Shown here piece by piece: positions 25,472 through 34,944 of a stretch of 52,321 nt of DNA. Made by a program: the position numbers and the translations under genes. Source of the DNA: SHNJ01 sp964458615 (GTDB lineage Bacteria; Pseudomonadota; Alphaproteobacteria; SHNJ01). Location: NCBI GenBank assembly GCA_964458615.1, contig CAYWJR010000004.1, positions 1-52,321 on the forward strand. Reading direction: 5' to 3'. The notes below the pieces were generated by a model that saw nothing but the letters and a program-made list of their open reading frames with translations, was not told where the DNA came from and did no database searches. Every line of letters starts with the position of its first letter. Position 1 is the first letter of the stretch.

Positions 25472-25772
25472 AATATTCCTGAAAAGTTAAGGTCAACAAT
25501 ATGGCGCCTGGCAATTACGCCATGCGGGATAAGGATAAACGGTAAAAGGATTACATTGGCCTATTCATTAACAGGTGAATGACGGGATATAAAACAAACG
25601 CTTGCAACAAATGCTTGCGATTATTATCTGTTGTTTTACATTGCGCCTAGATTACACGTTTTTTGGCGAAGTGCAATCATTGTAAATACTTTAAATTGCT
25701 GGATATTTTTCTTAATTGCCCGATTGCAACCAGGGTTAAGGCGGATAAAACTTCACACAGAAAGGTCAAGTC
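25472..25772. other. Non-coding gap between the CorC-type gene and the 44-residue peptide
   Basis: About 300 AT-rich bases between two divergent genes. I see a small repeated motif (CGCTTGCAACAAATGCTTGCG near 25600) but no RNA gene, no convincing promoter and no stable hairpin. Promoters for both flanking genes presumably lie here. Confidence 0.5.
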
Positions 25773-25907
25773 ATGCGGAAATTATGGATGATGGTTTTTG
25801 TAATGGTTATCGTCGTGCTTGGCGCGGCGGTTTATTTCGGTGCAAACGCGGCGCCGCCACAATCGGTCGTCGAACAACCATTGGACCGCAAACAACTGGG
25901 ACTTTAA
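25773..25907 (+). CDS. Small single-pass membrane peptide, 44 residues
   Basis: A reading frame of 44 codons, ATG to TAA. It has a short basic-aromatic N-terminus (MRKLWMM), one strongly hydrophobic helix (VFVMVIVVLGAAVYFGANA) and a polar tail. AAAGG lies a few bases upstream of the ATG. Codon use matches neighbouring genes. It sits 30 bases ahead of the large exported protein, so the two may be co-transcribed. Function unknown. Confidence 0.6.
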   Translation: MRKLWMMVFVMVIVVLGAAVYFGANAAPPQSVVEQPLDRKQLGL

Positions 25908-25937
25908 AAAATAAAAATCATGGAATCGGAATTGAAT

Positions 25938-27911
25938 ATGGCCGCGCCGAAAACAAAAAAAATCTTGCGTCAATATTTTTCCCGCGGCGGTCTGATCGCT
26001 GCCGTTGCTGCGGTGAATTTGATTTTACCGCAACCTGCATTATCGCAATCTGAATTGCCGCAATCCGTTATATCGGATGCGCCTGCGGCGGATGCGGCAT
26101 CGCCGGCAAAAGAAGATTCCTATAACAAGGCGGAGCGCAAGAAAAAAGACGAGGCGGTCGCCAAAACCGTGTCCGAAAATAAAATCGAAAATCAAAAAGA
26201 TTCCGATTCGGTTAAATCCGAAATATTGCAATCGGATGCCATCACCGCCGTGACGCCTGCGGTGGAACAAAAACCGGTTTCGGAGCCAGTGGCCAATGAA
26301 CCCGCCGTAAAAATGCAATCTTTGCCCGAACCGGCGATGGATTCCGCCGGATTGTCCGATCGCGGCATTTCGCTTGGATCGGATATGTGGCAAAACACCA
26401 GTCACGGTTTGGCCATTCGATTGATCGCCGGGTTGCCCAACGAATTGACATCGCCAGCATTGCGCCAATTGGCGTCGCGTTTGTTGTTAACCGCCGCGCA
26501 ACAACCCAAAAAAGACAAATCGATGGAATTGGGCGATCAATTGCTGATCGAACAACGATTCGCGAAATTGTGGAATATGGGGCAATGGGATGCCTATGCC
26601 TCGTTGCTCGCCGCAATGCCTGCAGCGGCGGTAAAAGGCAATTTGGCAAAAAATCACGCCATGATGCAATTGATGACCAAGCAATCGAAATTGGGGTGCG
26701 ACCGCATCGATAAGTCGGCGCGTGCAGGGGAAACGGATGCGTTTTGGCACAAGGCGCAAATTTACTGTGCAATCGCCGATAACAAACCCGATGCCGCAAG
26801 ATTGATGCATGACGTCTGGCGGGAAAAAAATACCGAAGCGGACGCCGATTTGGATGTTCTGGTCGAAGCGGCGGCAGGCAGCAATAAGAAAACCAAATTA
26901 AAAGCCAAAAATTTAACCGGCATTCATTGGTTGATCGTGCGCGATTCCGGGATCGTCATAAGTCCCGAAGGTTTTGATGGTAATGCCGATCAAGCCGTAT
27001 CGTATATCGCCGCCGGATCGAACATATTGCCGCTGGATAAAAAAATCGAACTGGCCGAAAAGTTGGCGCAACATGGCGCCATGGATGGCGTGCAATTATC
27101 GGGCATATACGATCAGTTGCCGCGCAGCGGGCAAGACGGCCAAAATATTTTATTAAAGGACACGGCAAAGATACCGTCAGCCGTACGCCGCGCATTGAAT
27201 TGGGCATATTTAAACGGCCTTGAAGAAAACACCCAGCGCGCGACGTCGATTGCGGATTTGTACGATGCGTTCGCCGCGCCGAATGAAAGACGGCTTTTGG
27301 CGATTGCCAATTTATCCTGGCTTAAAACTTTGCCTGCGTCGCCGGAATTACAGTGGTTTTCGCCTTATGCCGCTCGGTTGCTGGTGTGGGGCGGGGATTT
27401 GAAATCGGCGCGTTCGTGGTTTGAATTGGCGCTTGTGAACGAAACCACTGCGGTCAAATCCTGGCCGTATTTGCGCGTATTGCGGATCGTGGATTCGAAT
27501 TCGCCGAAATCCCGGGTTATTGCGGAAAAATGGGTTGCGCAAACCATGATGGCCTCGCCACGCATGGTGGAACAATGGCTTGGGTCCACCGCCATGCTAA
27601 GCCGCGCTTTAGGCGATTCCGAAGAAGTATTCGCGCGATCGTTGATGCCAAAAGGATTCAGCGCCGATATGTTGCGGTTACGGGATATGAAAACCGCGTC
27701 GCCGGGTTTAAGCGTTGTAATGCAACAAGCGGTGCAAGGCGGAAGCCGCGGCGAATTGGCCGCGTATGCTATTTATTCGCTTGGTCAATCGGGATTGTCG
27801 GAAATCGCCGTCCAAAATTTGGCGCAAGCGATCGACAATTTAAACCGTTTGGGAATTCCCGACGAAGCAAAGTCGCTGGCGTTGGAATTTTTGGCGGAAA
27901 GCGGCGCATAA
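25938..27911 (+). CDS. Large exported alpha-helical protein of unknown function
   Basis: About 657 residues from the ATG at 25938 (a second in-frame ATG lies at 25920 without a better ribosome-binding site). A signal peptide is visible: basic start (APKTKKILRQ), hydrophobic core (GLIAAVAAVNLILPQ), then a likely signal-peptidase site after ALS. Next comes a Lys/Glu/Ala-rich disordered stretch of about 100 residues, then a long Ala/Leu-rich region resembling helical repeats (TPR or Sel1-like in feel, though I cannot align repeats). Likely periplasmic or outer-membrane associated. Its stop is three bases before the xerD start, so they are in one operon. Confidence 0.72.
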   Translation: MAAPKTKKILRQYFSRGGLIAAVAAVNLILPQPALSQSELPQSVISDAPAADAASPAKEDSYNKAERKKKDEAVAKTVSENKIENQKDSDSVKSEILQSDAITAVTPAVEQKPVSEPVANEPAVKMQSLPEPAMDSAGLSDRGISLGSDMWQNTSHGLAIRLIAGLPNELTSPALRQLASRLLLTAAQQPKKDKSMELGDQLLIEQRFAKLWNMGQWDAYASLLAAMPAAAVKGNLAKNHAMMQLMTKQSKLGCDRIDKSARAGETDAFWHKAQIYCAIADNKPDAARLMHDVWREKNTEADADLDVLVEAAAGSNKKTKLKAKNLTGIHWLIVRDSGIVISPEGFDGNADQAVSYIAAGSNILPLDKKIELAEKLAQHGAMDGVQLSGIYDQLPRSGQDGQNILLKDTAKIPSAVRRALNWAYLNGLEENTQRATSIADLYDAFAAPNERRLLAIANLSWLKTLPASPELQWFSPYAARLLVWGGDLKSARSWFELALVNETTAVKSWPYLRVLRIVDSNSPKSRVIAEKWVAQTMMASPRMVEQWLGSTAMLSRALGDSEEVFARSLMPKGFSADMLRLRDMKTASPGLSVVMQQAVQGGSRGELAAYAIYSLGQSGLSEIAVQNLAQAIDNLNRLGIPDEAKSLALEFLAESGA

Positions 27912-27914
27912 ACT

Positions 27915-28898
27915 ATGCCGCGTGGGCAGAAAAAAAACAAACAAGCGGCGGTAAAAAAACCGATAGGGCGTCCGTCCGCGCGTCAAAAAAATATTCCGCA
28001 TCATATTGAAAATTTTTTGGAAATGATGCTTGTTGAACGCGGCGTCAGTAAAAACACATTGGCCGCCTATAAAACCGATTTGCTGTCGTATGTAAATTTT
28101 TTGGCTCAATATAAAAAAGACTGCCACCAGGCGTCGGTTGCGGATGTGGAAAAATATATCGCGTGGATGAATCAATCGAAAATCGGCGCGCGTTCGGCTG
28201 CACGCAAACTAAGCTGTATAAAACAATTATATAAATTTCTTGTATCGGAAAAAATTATGCAAAACGATCCGACACAAACTATTTCCGCGCCGAAATTGCC
28301 AAAATCCTTGCCTAAATACCTGACCCAGGAACAGATTCAAAGTTTATTGGCGGCGGCTTTTGCCGATAAAACCGACGAAGGCAAACGGCTTTTGTGCTTG
28401 CTGGAAATTTTGTATGCGGCCGGATTGCGCGTGACCGAATTGGTTGGGCTGCCGGTTGGCGCGGCGGTGGGCGGCAAAAATTATCTGGCCGTAAGAGGCA
28501 AAGGGAACAAGGAACGGATTGTGCCATTGACTCCTGTTGCAAAGGAAGCGATCGAAGATTATTTGAAAATCCGCCCGGTGTTTTTGCCACCTAATACCAT
28601 CAGCCCGCATTTATTTCCATCCCGTTCCGAATCCGGGTATTTGACCCGGCAACGTTTCGCGCAGTTATTAAAGGAATTGGCGGTTGCCGCCGGAATTCTA
28701 CCCCAAAAAATATCGCCGCACGTTATTCGTCACGCATTCGCAACCCACATGTTGGAAGGCGGCGCGGATTTACGGTCGTTGCAGCAAATGTTGGGACATT
28801 CCGATATTTCCACGACCCAGATATATACGCACGTGGTCGGCAATAAATTGCAAAAAACCGTGCAAAATTATCATCCGATGTCCAAAAAATCCTTATAA
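27915..28898 (+). CDS. xerD: Site-specific tyrosine recombinase XerD
   Basis: Resolves chromosome dimers at dif together with XerC. The 327-residue protein has a SAM-like core-binding domain (about 30–115) and a catalytic domain with R172 (AAGLRVTEL), K196, H269 and R272 (HVIRHAFATH), H295 (LGHSDIST) and the nucleophile Y304. A Lys-rich N-terminal tail of about 25 residues is extra. It is an integral genome-maintenance gene and not a phage integrase: gene order with accA is that seen in other alphaproteobacteria. Confidence 0.93.
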   Translation: MPRGQKKNKQAAVKKPIGRPSARQKNIPHHIENFLEMMLVERGVSKNTLAAYKTDLLSYVNFLAQYKKDCHQASVADVEKYIAWMNQSKIGARSAARKLSCIKQLYKFLVSEKIMQNDPTQTISAPKLPKSLPKYLTQEQIQSLLAAAFADKTDEGKRLLCLLEILYAAGLRVTELVGLPVGAAVGGKNYLAVRGKGNKERIVPLTPVAKEAIEDYLKIRPVFLPPNTISPHLFPSRSESGYLTRQRFAQLLKELAVAAGILPQKISPHVIRHAFATHMLEGGADLRSLQQMLGHSDISTTQIYTHVVGNKLQKTVQNYHPMSKKSL

Positions 28899-28953
28899 AT
28901 ATGGATTATCTGGGATCTTGAATTTAACCATAAATCGAATATGATCGCGCACC

Positions 28954-29913
28954 ATGGCTTCGTTTCTAGATTTTGAAAAACCGCTATCCGAATTATACGC
29001 CAAGACAGAGGAATTGCGCCGTCTGCCGGACGACGGCACCCGCAATTTATCCGAAGAAATGGCGCGCATCGACCGCAAGATGCAACGTGTTTTGCGCGCG
29101 GTTTATACCAATTTGACCCCCTGGCAAAAAGTTCAGGTGGCGCGCCACCCCGACCGTCCGCGGTTCAAGGATTATATCGCGGGATTGATCACCGATTTTA
29201 CCCCGCTTGCGGGCGACCGCAATTTCGCCGAAGACCGCGCCATTTTGGGCGGGCTGGGACGTTTCAAGGGGCAATCGGTTGTGGTTATGGGACAAGAACG
29301 CGGGTCGGACACCCAATCCCGTATCGCGCATAATTTCGGCATGCCCAAACCCGAAGGTTACCGCAAGGCGATTCGGTTAATGGAATTGGCCGATCAATTC
29401 GGCTTGCCGGTAATTACCCTGGTCGACACGCCCGGCGCCTATCCCGGTATCGACGCCGAAGAACGCGGCCAGGCCGAGGCGATTGCGCGTTGCATCGAAA
29501 AAGGATTGATGATCAAGGTTCCGATTATTTCAACCGTCACAGGCGAAGGCGGATCGGGCGGGGCGATTGCCATTGCGACCGGCAATCATATTATGATGTA
29601 TGAAAACGCGGTGTATTCCGTTATCAGTCCCGAAGGTTGCGCCAGTATTTTGTGGCGCAGCGCCGCGCAAGCGCGCGAAGCGGCCGAGGCGTTGCGTCTG
29701 ACCGCGCAGGATTTATTTTCCCTTGGTGTTATCGATGAAATCGTTCCCGAACCATTGGGCGCGGCGCACCGTGTTCCCGCCGAAGCGATTGGGAATTTGT
29801 CGAATGCAATCGAACGCGCGATGCGGTATTTGACGCAACAATCGCCGGATATGTTGTTAAAAACCCGCCGTGAAAAATTCCTGGCGATGGGACGCCGTTT
29901 GCCGCAAAAATAG
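28954..29913 (+). CDS. accA: Acetyl-CoA carboxylase carboxyltransferase subunit alpha
   Basis: Transfers the carboxyl group from biotin to acetyl-CoA, forming malonyl-CoA for fatty acid synthesis; partner is AccD (not in this window). Full length at 319 residues. Visible signatures are FLDFEKPLSELYAKTEELR, the crotonase-fold motifs PVITLVDTPGAYPG and GEGGSGGAIAIATGN, and the C-terminal DEIVPEPLGAAHR. A strong terminator follows. Confidence 0.96.
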   Translation: MASFLDFEKPLSELYAKTEELRRLPDDGTRNLSEEMARIDRKMQRVLRAVYTNLTPWQKVQVARHPDRPRFKDYIAGLITDFTPLAGDRNFAEDRAILGGLGRFKGQSVVVMGQERGSDTQSRIAHNFGMPKPEGYRKAIRLMELADQFGLPVITLVDTPGAYPGIDAEERGQAEAIARCIEKGLMIKVPIISTVTGEGGSGGAIAIATGNHIMMYENAVYSVISPEGCASILWRSAAQAREAAEALRLTAQDLFSLGVIDEIVPEPLGAAHRVPAEAIGNLSNAIERAMRYLTQQSPDMLLKTRREKFLAMGRRLPQK

Positions 29914-29932
29914 AATTTGAACCGGACAAAAA

Positions 29933-29966
29933 TAAACCCGCCATTTTTTAATGGCGGGTTTTTTGT
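29933..29966 (+). terminator. Rho-independent terminator after accA
   Basis: Stem AAACCCGCCAT / ATGGCGGGTTT with a T-rich loop and a following T-run, 20 bases past the stop. The A-run on the other side could also serve the convergent minus-strand gene. Confidence 0.88.
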
Positions 29967-29985
29967 TTGATCCGATTTGATCGGT

Positions 29986-31128
29986 TTAGTTTGTTCTTAT
30001 ATGCAGCAACTGCGCCAATCGCGCAGGAACAAGTCCTGCGATTCTTGCGCCGATACCTGTTTTTGTGGCTGCTGGCGCAACGGCGGTTGCTGTTGCGGTA
30101 TCGCCGGCTTCGGCCGGTGTTTCGGTTTTCGCGGCAGCTGCGGCGGCTGCGGTTGCGGCTTTGTCTGCGGCTGCTTTTTCTGCGCGCATTTTATCGCTGA
30201 TTTTTTGCCCGATCGATTGCCAGGCATGTGGCAAATCAAATCCCATCATCGATTTTGATGGGTCGTGGTTTTGCGCCTTGTATTCTTTCGCTAATGCCTT
30301 GCCAAGTTTGGTTGCTTCGACGGCAAACACGCCGAAAAATTTGCTGGCTTTGGTCAATCGGTCAACCGTGGCTTTGCGGGCGGTTTCGGCCTGTTCCCAT
30401 TCGGTTTTACGCAAATTCACCGTTTCTTTTAACGATTCTGCCGCGCCTTTTGCGCCGGCTGCCTTTACGGCTGCGGCATGCGCCGCTTTTGCAGTTTCAA
30501 CGGCCTGTGTGCTTGATGCGTCTTCGTTGTCGACACCCAAAGATGCGGCGTAAACAGCCAACACGCCCCTGCATAATACAAGGCGTTCGGCATCGGTTTT
30601 GTAAGATTTTAAATGCAAGCCGATGACCAAACCAGCCATCACTTCGTTTGTGTCGGCAAAATCGGTTTGGGTGTGCAATCCGGCAAAACCGCCCAATGTT
30701 TTATTGAAATGTTCGTTGCGTAAATGATTGATCGCCTTTTTCAATTTATCCGCATCGGTCAATTTTTCCGTTAATCCCGCATGTGCCTTGTCGAATGCTT
30801 CGTTCAGCGCGGCTGTCAATTCGGCGTCAGGCGCAGCATTGCTGTTCTCACGCACTCTGCGGCGCAAACTGGACGGCATTGCCATCGCCGCCAAAATATT
30901 CAATGCTTTTGCGCCTTCGGCGTTTAATGCAACCGGCTCGCCAGGTAAGTTTGCGATCGAATCCGATATTGAAAGTAAGTTCTCGAGAAAGTACCAACGT
31001 TCAACGCGGTTTAATTTTGCTGCCTCTGCTAAAAGTTCAGGGCGGTTGTCATCGCCGCTTTGCGGCAAAGTTTGTATTTTTTCCAATCCAGATCTAATTT
31101 TTTCCAGTGTATCGAACGATATAGCCAT
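29986..31128 (-). CDS. Unrecognised Ala-rich helical protein
   Basis: A 380-residue protein without a recognisable domain, signal peptide or membrane helix. The first 250 residues are predicted helical and mixed charge (FDTLEKIRSGLEKIQ, VERWYFLENLL). A long Ala/Lys/Glu helix follows (about 215–330), then an Ala/Thr/Pro low-complexity tract (about 325–355) and a short amphipathic C-terminus (GIGARIAGLVPARLAQLLHIR). This resembles structural or secreted-effector-like proteins, but I have no family to name. Alone between accA and another unknown gene on the same strand. Confidence 0.62.
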   Translation of the reverse strand: MAISFDTLEKIRSGLEKIQTLPQSGDDNRPELLAEAAKLNRVERWYFLENLLSISDSIANLPGEPVALNAEGAKALNILAAMAMPSSLRRRVRENSNAAPDAELTAALNEAFDKAHAGLTEKLTDADKLKKAINHLRNEHFNKTLGGFAGLHTQTDFADTNEVMAGLVIGLHLKSYKTDAERLVLCRGVLAVYAASLGVDNEDASSTQAVETAKAAHAAAVKAAGAKGAAESLKETVNLRKTEWEQAETARKATVDRLTKASKFFGVFAVEATKLGKALAKEYKAQNHDPSKSMMGFDLPHAWQSIGQKISDKMRAEKAAADKAATAAAAAAAKTETPAEAGDTATATAVAPAATKTGIGARIAGLVPARLAQLLHIRTN

Positions 31129-31207
31129 TGAATTCTCCCAGTTGAATTTCGCCGTTACAATAACAATGTAACACTAAAAAAGAAACACTAATTTTATTGC
31201 TTTTTGT

Positions 31208-31942
31208 TTACTGGGGCAGGGACGTTAAGGGATAAAAATCCGCATCGCCGACCAAATATGGACGTTTTTCATCGTCCAATTCATTCCACAACAGGCCGTA
31301 ATGTTTCGGCAGGCTCCAGGCCAGGAAATTCATAACCGCCTTGAAATCGCCGGGCGATGAAAAGTCCCTTTGTTTTATAGAAAAAACCAAATTCTGCCGG
31401 GGATTCATGTCGCGGATATAAACCGATGCGACGCCGGTGTTATGAATATTCCACAGATGAGCCAATTGATGGCTGATATTTTTTTTCACGTAATGCGGCA
31501 AATAATGATCGCTGGGGCATCCGATGATGATTCGTGTGCTGTTGGGCACTTTGAATAAATTTAAATTTTCCGGCGCGGGCGCATCGACCGGTTCGGCATC
31601 TGCCGTGGCGCGGGGTTTGTAAAAAAAACCGTATTCGTGCAACGACCAAATATCGCCGTAATGCAAAACATAATGGTGATTGCCGAAATCGAACGCAACG
31701 CCGCATCCGATTTCCGCCAAATCCGGTAAAATGGATTTAAAATCGCTGTCCGGCAATTCGACCGGACACCTAATGACCAGGTAATTCAACCGGTCGGGGC
31801 CGGGAATCGCGCCGGGTTGCAACGGATTCGGTTTTTGCACCGGCAACGACATCAACGCGTTTTCGAATTTTTTATACCAATCGGCATCGCGCGCCGTTTG
31901 TTCGGCGGACAGCAATTGCATGATTTCGTCTATCGCGGCCAT
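31208..31942 (-). CDS. Unrecognised soluble protein
   Basis: A 244-residue protein with a globular, aromatic-rich composition (GNHHYVLHYGDIWSLHEYGFF, LLWNELDDEKRPYLVGDADFYPL) and no signal peptide or membrane segment. The strand-rich pattern and the C-terminal WNELDDEKRPYL block suggest a conserved fold, but I cannot name it. It follows ppiD on the same strand after a strong terminator, so it must have its own promoter or rely on readthrough. Confidence 0.65.
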   Translation of the reverse strand: MAAIDEIMQLLSAEQTARDADWYKKFENALMSLPVQKPNPLQPGAIPGPDRLNYLVIRCPVELPDSDFKSILPDLAEIGCGVAFDFGNHHYVLHYGDIWSLHEYGFFYKPRATADAEPVDAPAPENLNLFKVPNSTRIIIGCPSDHYLPHYVKKNISHQLAHLWNIHNTGVASVYIRDMNPRQNLVFSIKQRDFSSPGDFKAVMNFLAWSLPKHYGLLWNELDDEKRPYLVGDADFYPLTSLPQ

Positions 31943-31954
31943 TGTTGGTTCATT

Positions 31955-31988
31955 TTATAAAAAACCGCCGGGTTGTGCCCGGCGGTTT
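31955..31988 (-). terminator. Rho-independent terminator after ppiD
   Basis: On the minus strand: stem ACCGCCGGG / CCCGGCGGT with a four-to-five-base loop followed by a run of six T's, immediately after the ppiD stop. Confidence 0.88.
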
Positions 31989-31993
31989 TGCGT

Positions 31994-33889
31994 TTAATAC
32001 AGCGTTTCAATCGCCCGTTCATTGACATGCACGTCAAAACGGTCGCGCAACGCAGATTGCAATTGATCGGAAATATCCTGGGATATTTCTTTTTTCAACA
32101 TCGACACGATGCCGATCTGGCCTTCCATCGGTTTTGTTGCAGGATGGATGGCGGTTACGGTTCCAACGGTCAATCCCGTTTTATTGGGGATTCTGGCCAA
32201 TTGGCCTTTGTCCACGGCGAATAAATTTTTCGCCGCTTCGCCGCCCGATTCGCCGGTGCGGTTCATGCCGGTTAGCGATTTTGTTTTCAATCCATAATTG
32301 CCCGCGATGTCGGAAATGGTTTTGCCCGACCGGATTTGTTCGGCCAATTTTGTGTAAATTTCCTGGCCGGTTTTTTGCGTATCTTGCGCTTGCCAATGTT
32401 TGGATGCTTTTTCACGCACTTCGTTTAGCGATTTCAAACGCGCCGGGGTGATTTCATCGACGCGCACCACGAAAAATCCGCCTTCGGCCGCTTCGGTCAA
32501 ACCGCCGGTTTTTCCAGCCTCGGTGCTGAATGCAACGGTTACAAGCGCGTCTTTGGATTTAGGCACCGGCAAAGTCACAACTTTGCCATTCGCATCCAGT
32601 ACGCCGCGGGTGATGGGCGGCAAGGCCACGATTTGCGATGGAATTTTTTTGGCAATGGATTCGAAACTTGCGCCGCCCGCCAATTCATCCTGAAGCTGGT
32701 CGGACAATTTGTACAGCGACTCCGACGATTTTTCCAAAGCCAGGCGGGATTGCAATTCCGCTTTTACTTCTGCGAAAGATTTAATTTTGCCCGGCGTGAT
32801 TTTTTCAATCTTAACAATGTGCCATCCCAATCCGGTTTCGATCGGTTTGGTGACTTCGCCCGATTTTGCCGTAAAAACAGGTTTGGACAATTCAGCAGGT
32901 AAATCGGATTGTTTCAATGTGCCCAAATTGATTTCCGGCACTTTGCCCGCTTGATCGGCGGCGTTGGCCAGCGATTGTTTGCCGTTTGTCGCCAATTCAT
33001 ATGCTTTTTCCGCTTGTTCTTTGGATTTGAACACGGCTTGTTTTAATGTGCGGGTTTCCGGCGTTTCGTATTCCGCCTTGTGCGATTCATACGCCTGTTT
33101 CAATTCGTCTTCGCCGATTTTAACGTCTTTGGCCGCGCCTTCGGGGCTTAGAACCAAAACGGTCAATTTGCGATATTCCGGGGTTGAAAATTCGTCTTTG
33201 TATTCTGCGATGAATTGTTCCAAATCCGCGTTTGTCGGTTGGCCCAATTTATCCTTGCCGACCAGTTTTGCGAATTTATTGTAATCCGAATATGGGATTT
33301 CCAATATGGTTCCATCGCGCGTTTCGTTGTCGAATTTGAACATCGCTGTCTGCAACGGCTTTGGAACGTAAATTGTGTCCGCCAACGCGAACGCGAATTG
33401 GTTGGTAATGATTTGACGGCGCAAAATTGTTAAATACTGCGCTTCGGTCAGGCCGTTGGATTGCAAGATGGAACGGAATTTTTCCGCCGAGAATTTTTTT
33501 GTTTTTTCATCCTGAAAAGACGCGTCTTCGGCGATGCGGCGTTTTAAAATATCGTCCGATACCGCAAGACCCAGCGACTTGGCTTCTTCGATGTATAATT
33601 TTTCGGTGATCCATTCATTGATGCTGTTATGCGCGACGGCGGTGCGGACTTGGGGATTGTCGGCAATGCCAGCGCGTTGCAATTGCTGATAGGATTTGAA
33701 ATACCGGTCGACCATGCTGCGCAATTGATCCGGGCTTAGGCTGTTATCGCCGACGCTGGCTATGGTGGTATCGCTGCCGCGATTGCGGAATATATCGCCG
33801 ACGCCCCACACGCCGAAACTGAAAATCAAAACAACAAACAATGCCTTGACCACGACCGAACTGGCCTTGCTGCGCAGAAACTGTAACAT
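31994..33889 (-). CDS. ppiD: PpiD-like periplasmic peptidyl-prolyl isomerase
   Basis: Membrane-anchored periplasmic folding factor, 631 residues. Short cytoplasmic start, one membrane helix (about 12–30, SVVVKALFVVLIFSFGVWGVG), SurA-like N-terminal chaperone domain (about 35–180) and a parvulin domain around 265–370 (TLKQAVFKSKEQAEKAYELA...GLGWHIVKIEKI). A C-terminal helical region follows. It likely assists proteins leaving the Sec channel. Divergent from tpiA; this ppiD–tpiA–secG–pyrG neighbourhood is common in alphaproteobacteria. Confidence 0.9.
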   Translation of the reverse strand: MLQFLRSKASSVVVKALFVVLIFSFGVWGVGDIFRNRGSDTTIASVGDNSLSPDQLRSMVDRYFKSYQQLQRAGIADNPQVRTAVAHNSINEWITEKLYIEEAKSLGLAVSDDILKRRIAEDASFQDEKTKKFSAEKFRSILQSNGLTEAQYLTILRRQIITNQFAFALADTIYVPKPLQTAMFKFDNETRDGTILEIPYSDYNKFAKLVGKDKLGQPTNADLEQFIAEYKDEFSTPEYRKLTVLVLSPEGAAKDVKIGEDELKQAYESHKAEYETPETRTLKQAVFKSKEQAEKAYELATNGKQSLANAADQAGKVPEINLGTLKQSDLPAELSKPVFTAKSGEVTKPIETGLGWHIVKIEKITPGKIKSFAEVKAELQSRLALEKSSESLYKLSDQLQDELAGGASFESIAKKIPSQIVALPPITRGVLDANGKVVTLPVPKSKDALVTVAFSTEAGKTGGLTEAAEGGFFVVRVDEITPARLKSLNEVREKASKHWQAQDTQKTGQEIYTKLAEQIRSGKTISDIAGNYGLKTKSLTGMNRTGESGGEAAKNLFAVDKGQLARIPNKTGLTVGTVTAIHPATKPMEGQIGIVSMLKKEISQDISDQLQSALRDRFDVHVNERAIETLY

Positions 33890-34042
33890 GCCTCAAACCT
33901 TTCTTTTTCCTTATACAAAACGATTCTACTGGATAAAGGGTAAAGCCATGAAAATCAAGCCCTCTTGTAAGGGATTGATCAGGCCGCCCATAACGTACAG
34001 TAACTGTGGATTTTTATTTTTTGCTGCCCTATAAAGTGCCCT

Positions 34043-34804
34043 ATGAAACCTGGAAAATACATTATCGGAAATTGGAAAATGAACGGTTCCAAGGATATGG
34101 CCTGGAAACTGACGTTGGATTTGCACCAATTCTTGGCTGGGCCTGGCGGAAAAAAGGGCGTAAAAATGGTGGTTTGCCCGCCATTTCCCTATCTTGTCGC
34201 CGCGCATGATTTTTTGTCCCGCCATGATTCGGCGCTTGATTTGGGTGGCCAGGATTGCAGCGCGAATGAATCCGGCGCGTTCACGGGCGACATCAGCCCT
34301 TTGATGTTAAAAGACGCAGGGTGCGGATATGTTATTTTGGGTCACAGCGAGCGGCGGCAACATCATGCCGAAACCGACGCGCAAATAGGCAAAAAAATAT
34401 TGGCGGCGCAAAAATCCGGATTGATGGCGGTTTTGTGTGTCGGTGAAACCAAAAATCAACGCGAATCCGGACAGGCATTGGCGGTTTTGTCCCAGCAATT
34501 GAAAGATTGTTTGGCAACTGGCGTCGATTTCAATCGTTTAATTGTGGCGTATGAACCGGTTTGGGCGATTGGTACAGGGTTGAATGCCAGCGTCGAGGAT
34601 ATTAAAAACGCCCATGCCCATATACGCGCCGAATTATCCGCAATTGGCGGGGATTCGGGCGGGTTGGCGGCTATTTTGTATGGCGGTTCTGTCAAGGCGG
34701 CCAACGCGGCCGAAACGCTGTCAACCCCGGGCGTGGACGGGGTTTTGGTCGGTGGCGCCAGTTTAAATGCGGACGAATTTTCCCGTATTTACGCTTGTGC
34801 ATGA
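34043..34804 (+). CDS. tpiA: Triosephosphate isomerase
   Basis: Interconverts dihydroxyacetone phosphate and glyceraldehyde 3-phosphate. The 253-residue barrel keeps N10 and K12 (GNWKMNG), the electrophile H101 (LGHSERR), the base E171 (AYEPVWAIGTG) and the phosphate-binding GGSVKAANA and GVLVGGASL motifs. Separated from secG by 140 bases holding a possible terminator. Confidence 0.97.
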   Translation: MKPGKYIIGNWKMNGSKDMAWKLTLDLHQFLAGPGGKKGVKMVVCPPFPYLVAAHDFLSRHDSALDLGGQDCSANESGAFTGDISPLMLKDAGCGYVILGHSERRQHHAETDAQIGKKILAAQKSGLMAVLCVGETKNQRESGQALAVLSQQLKDCLATGVDFNRLIVAYEPVWAIGTGLNASVEDIKNAHAHIRAELSAIGGDSGGLAAILYGGSVKAANAAETLSTPGVDGVLVGGASLNADEFSRIYACA

Positions 34805-34874
34805 ATACCGGAATGCGGGTAATTTTTTTGCTGGATTTGTGCCCGGCTTTGGGCTAAAAAACACTGACCATCGC

Positions 34875-34909
34875 AAGCCCGTGGTCGTTACCGATTCCGG
34901 GCTTTATTT
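34875..34909 (+). terminator. Probable terminator between tpiA and secG
   Basis: Inverted repeat AAGCCCG ... CGGGCTT with an internally paired loop (GGT...ACC) and a following TTTATTTATT tract. Less compact than the other terminators here. Confidence 0.5.
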
Positions 34910-34944
34910 ATTGGTTTTAAAAATAATTATATAAGAGGCGGATT

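Noticed and set aside
27915..28898. XerD as a phage or island integrase
   Set aside because: Length, motifs and accA linkage fit the chromosomal XerD; no attachment site or phage gene is near.
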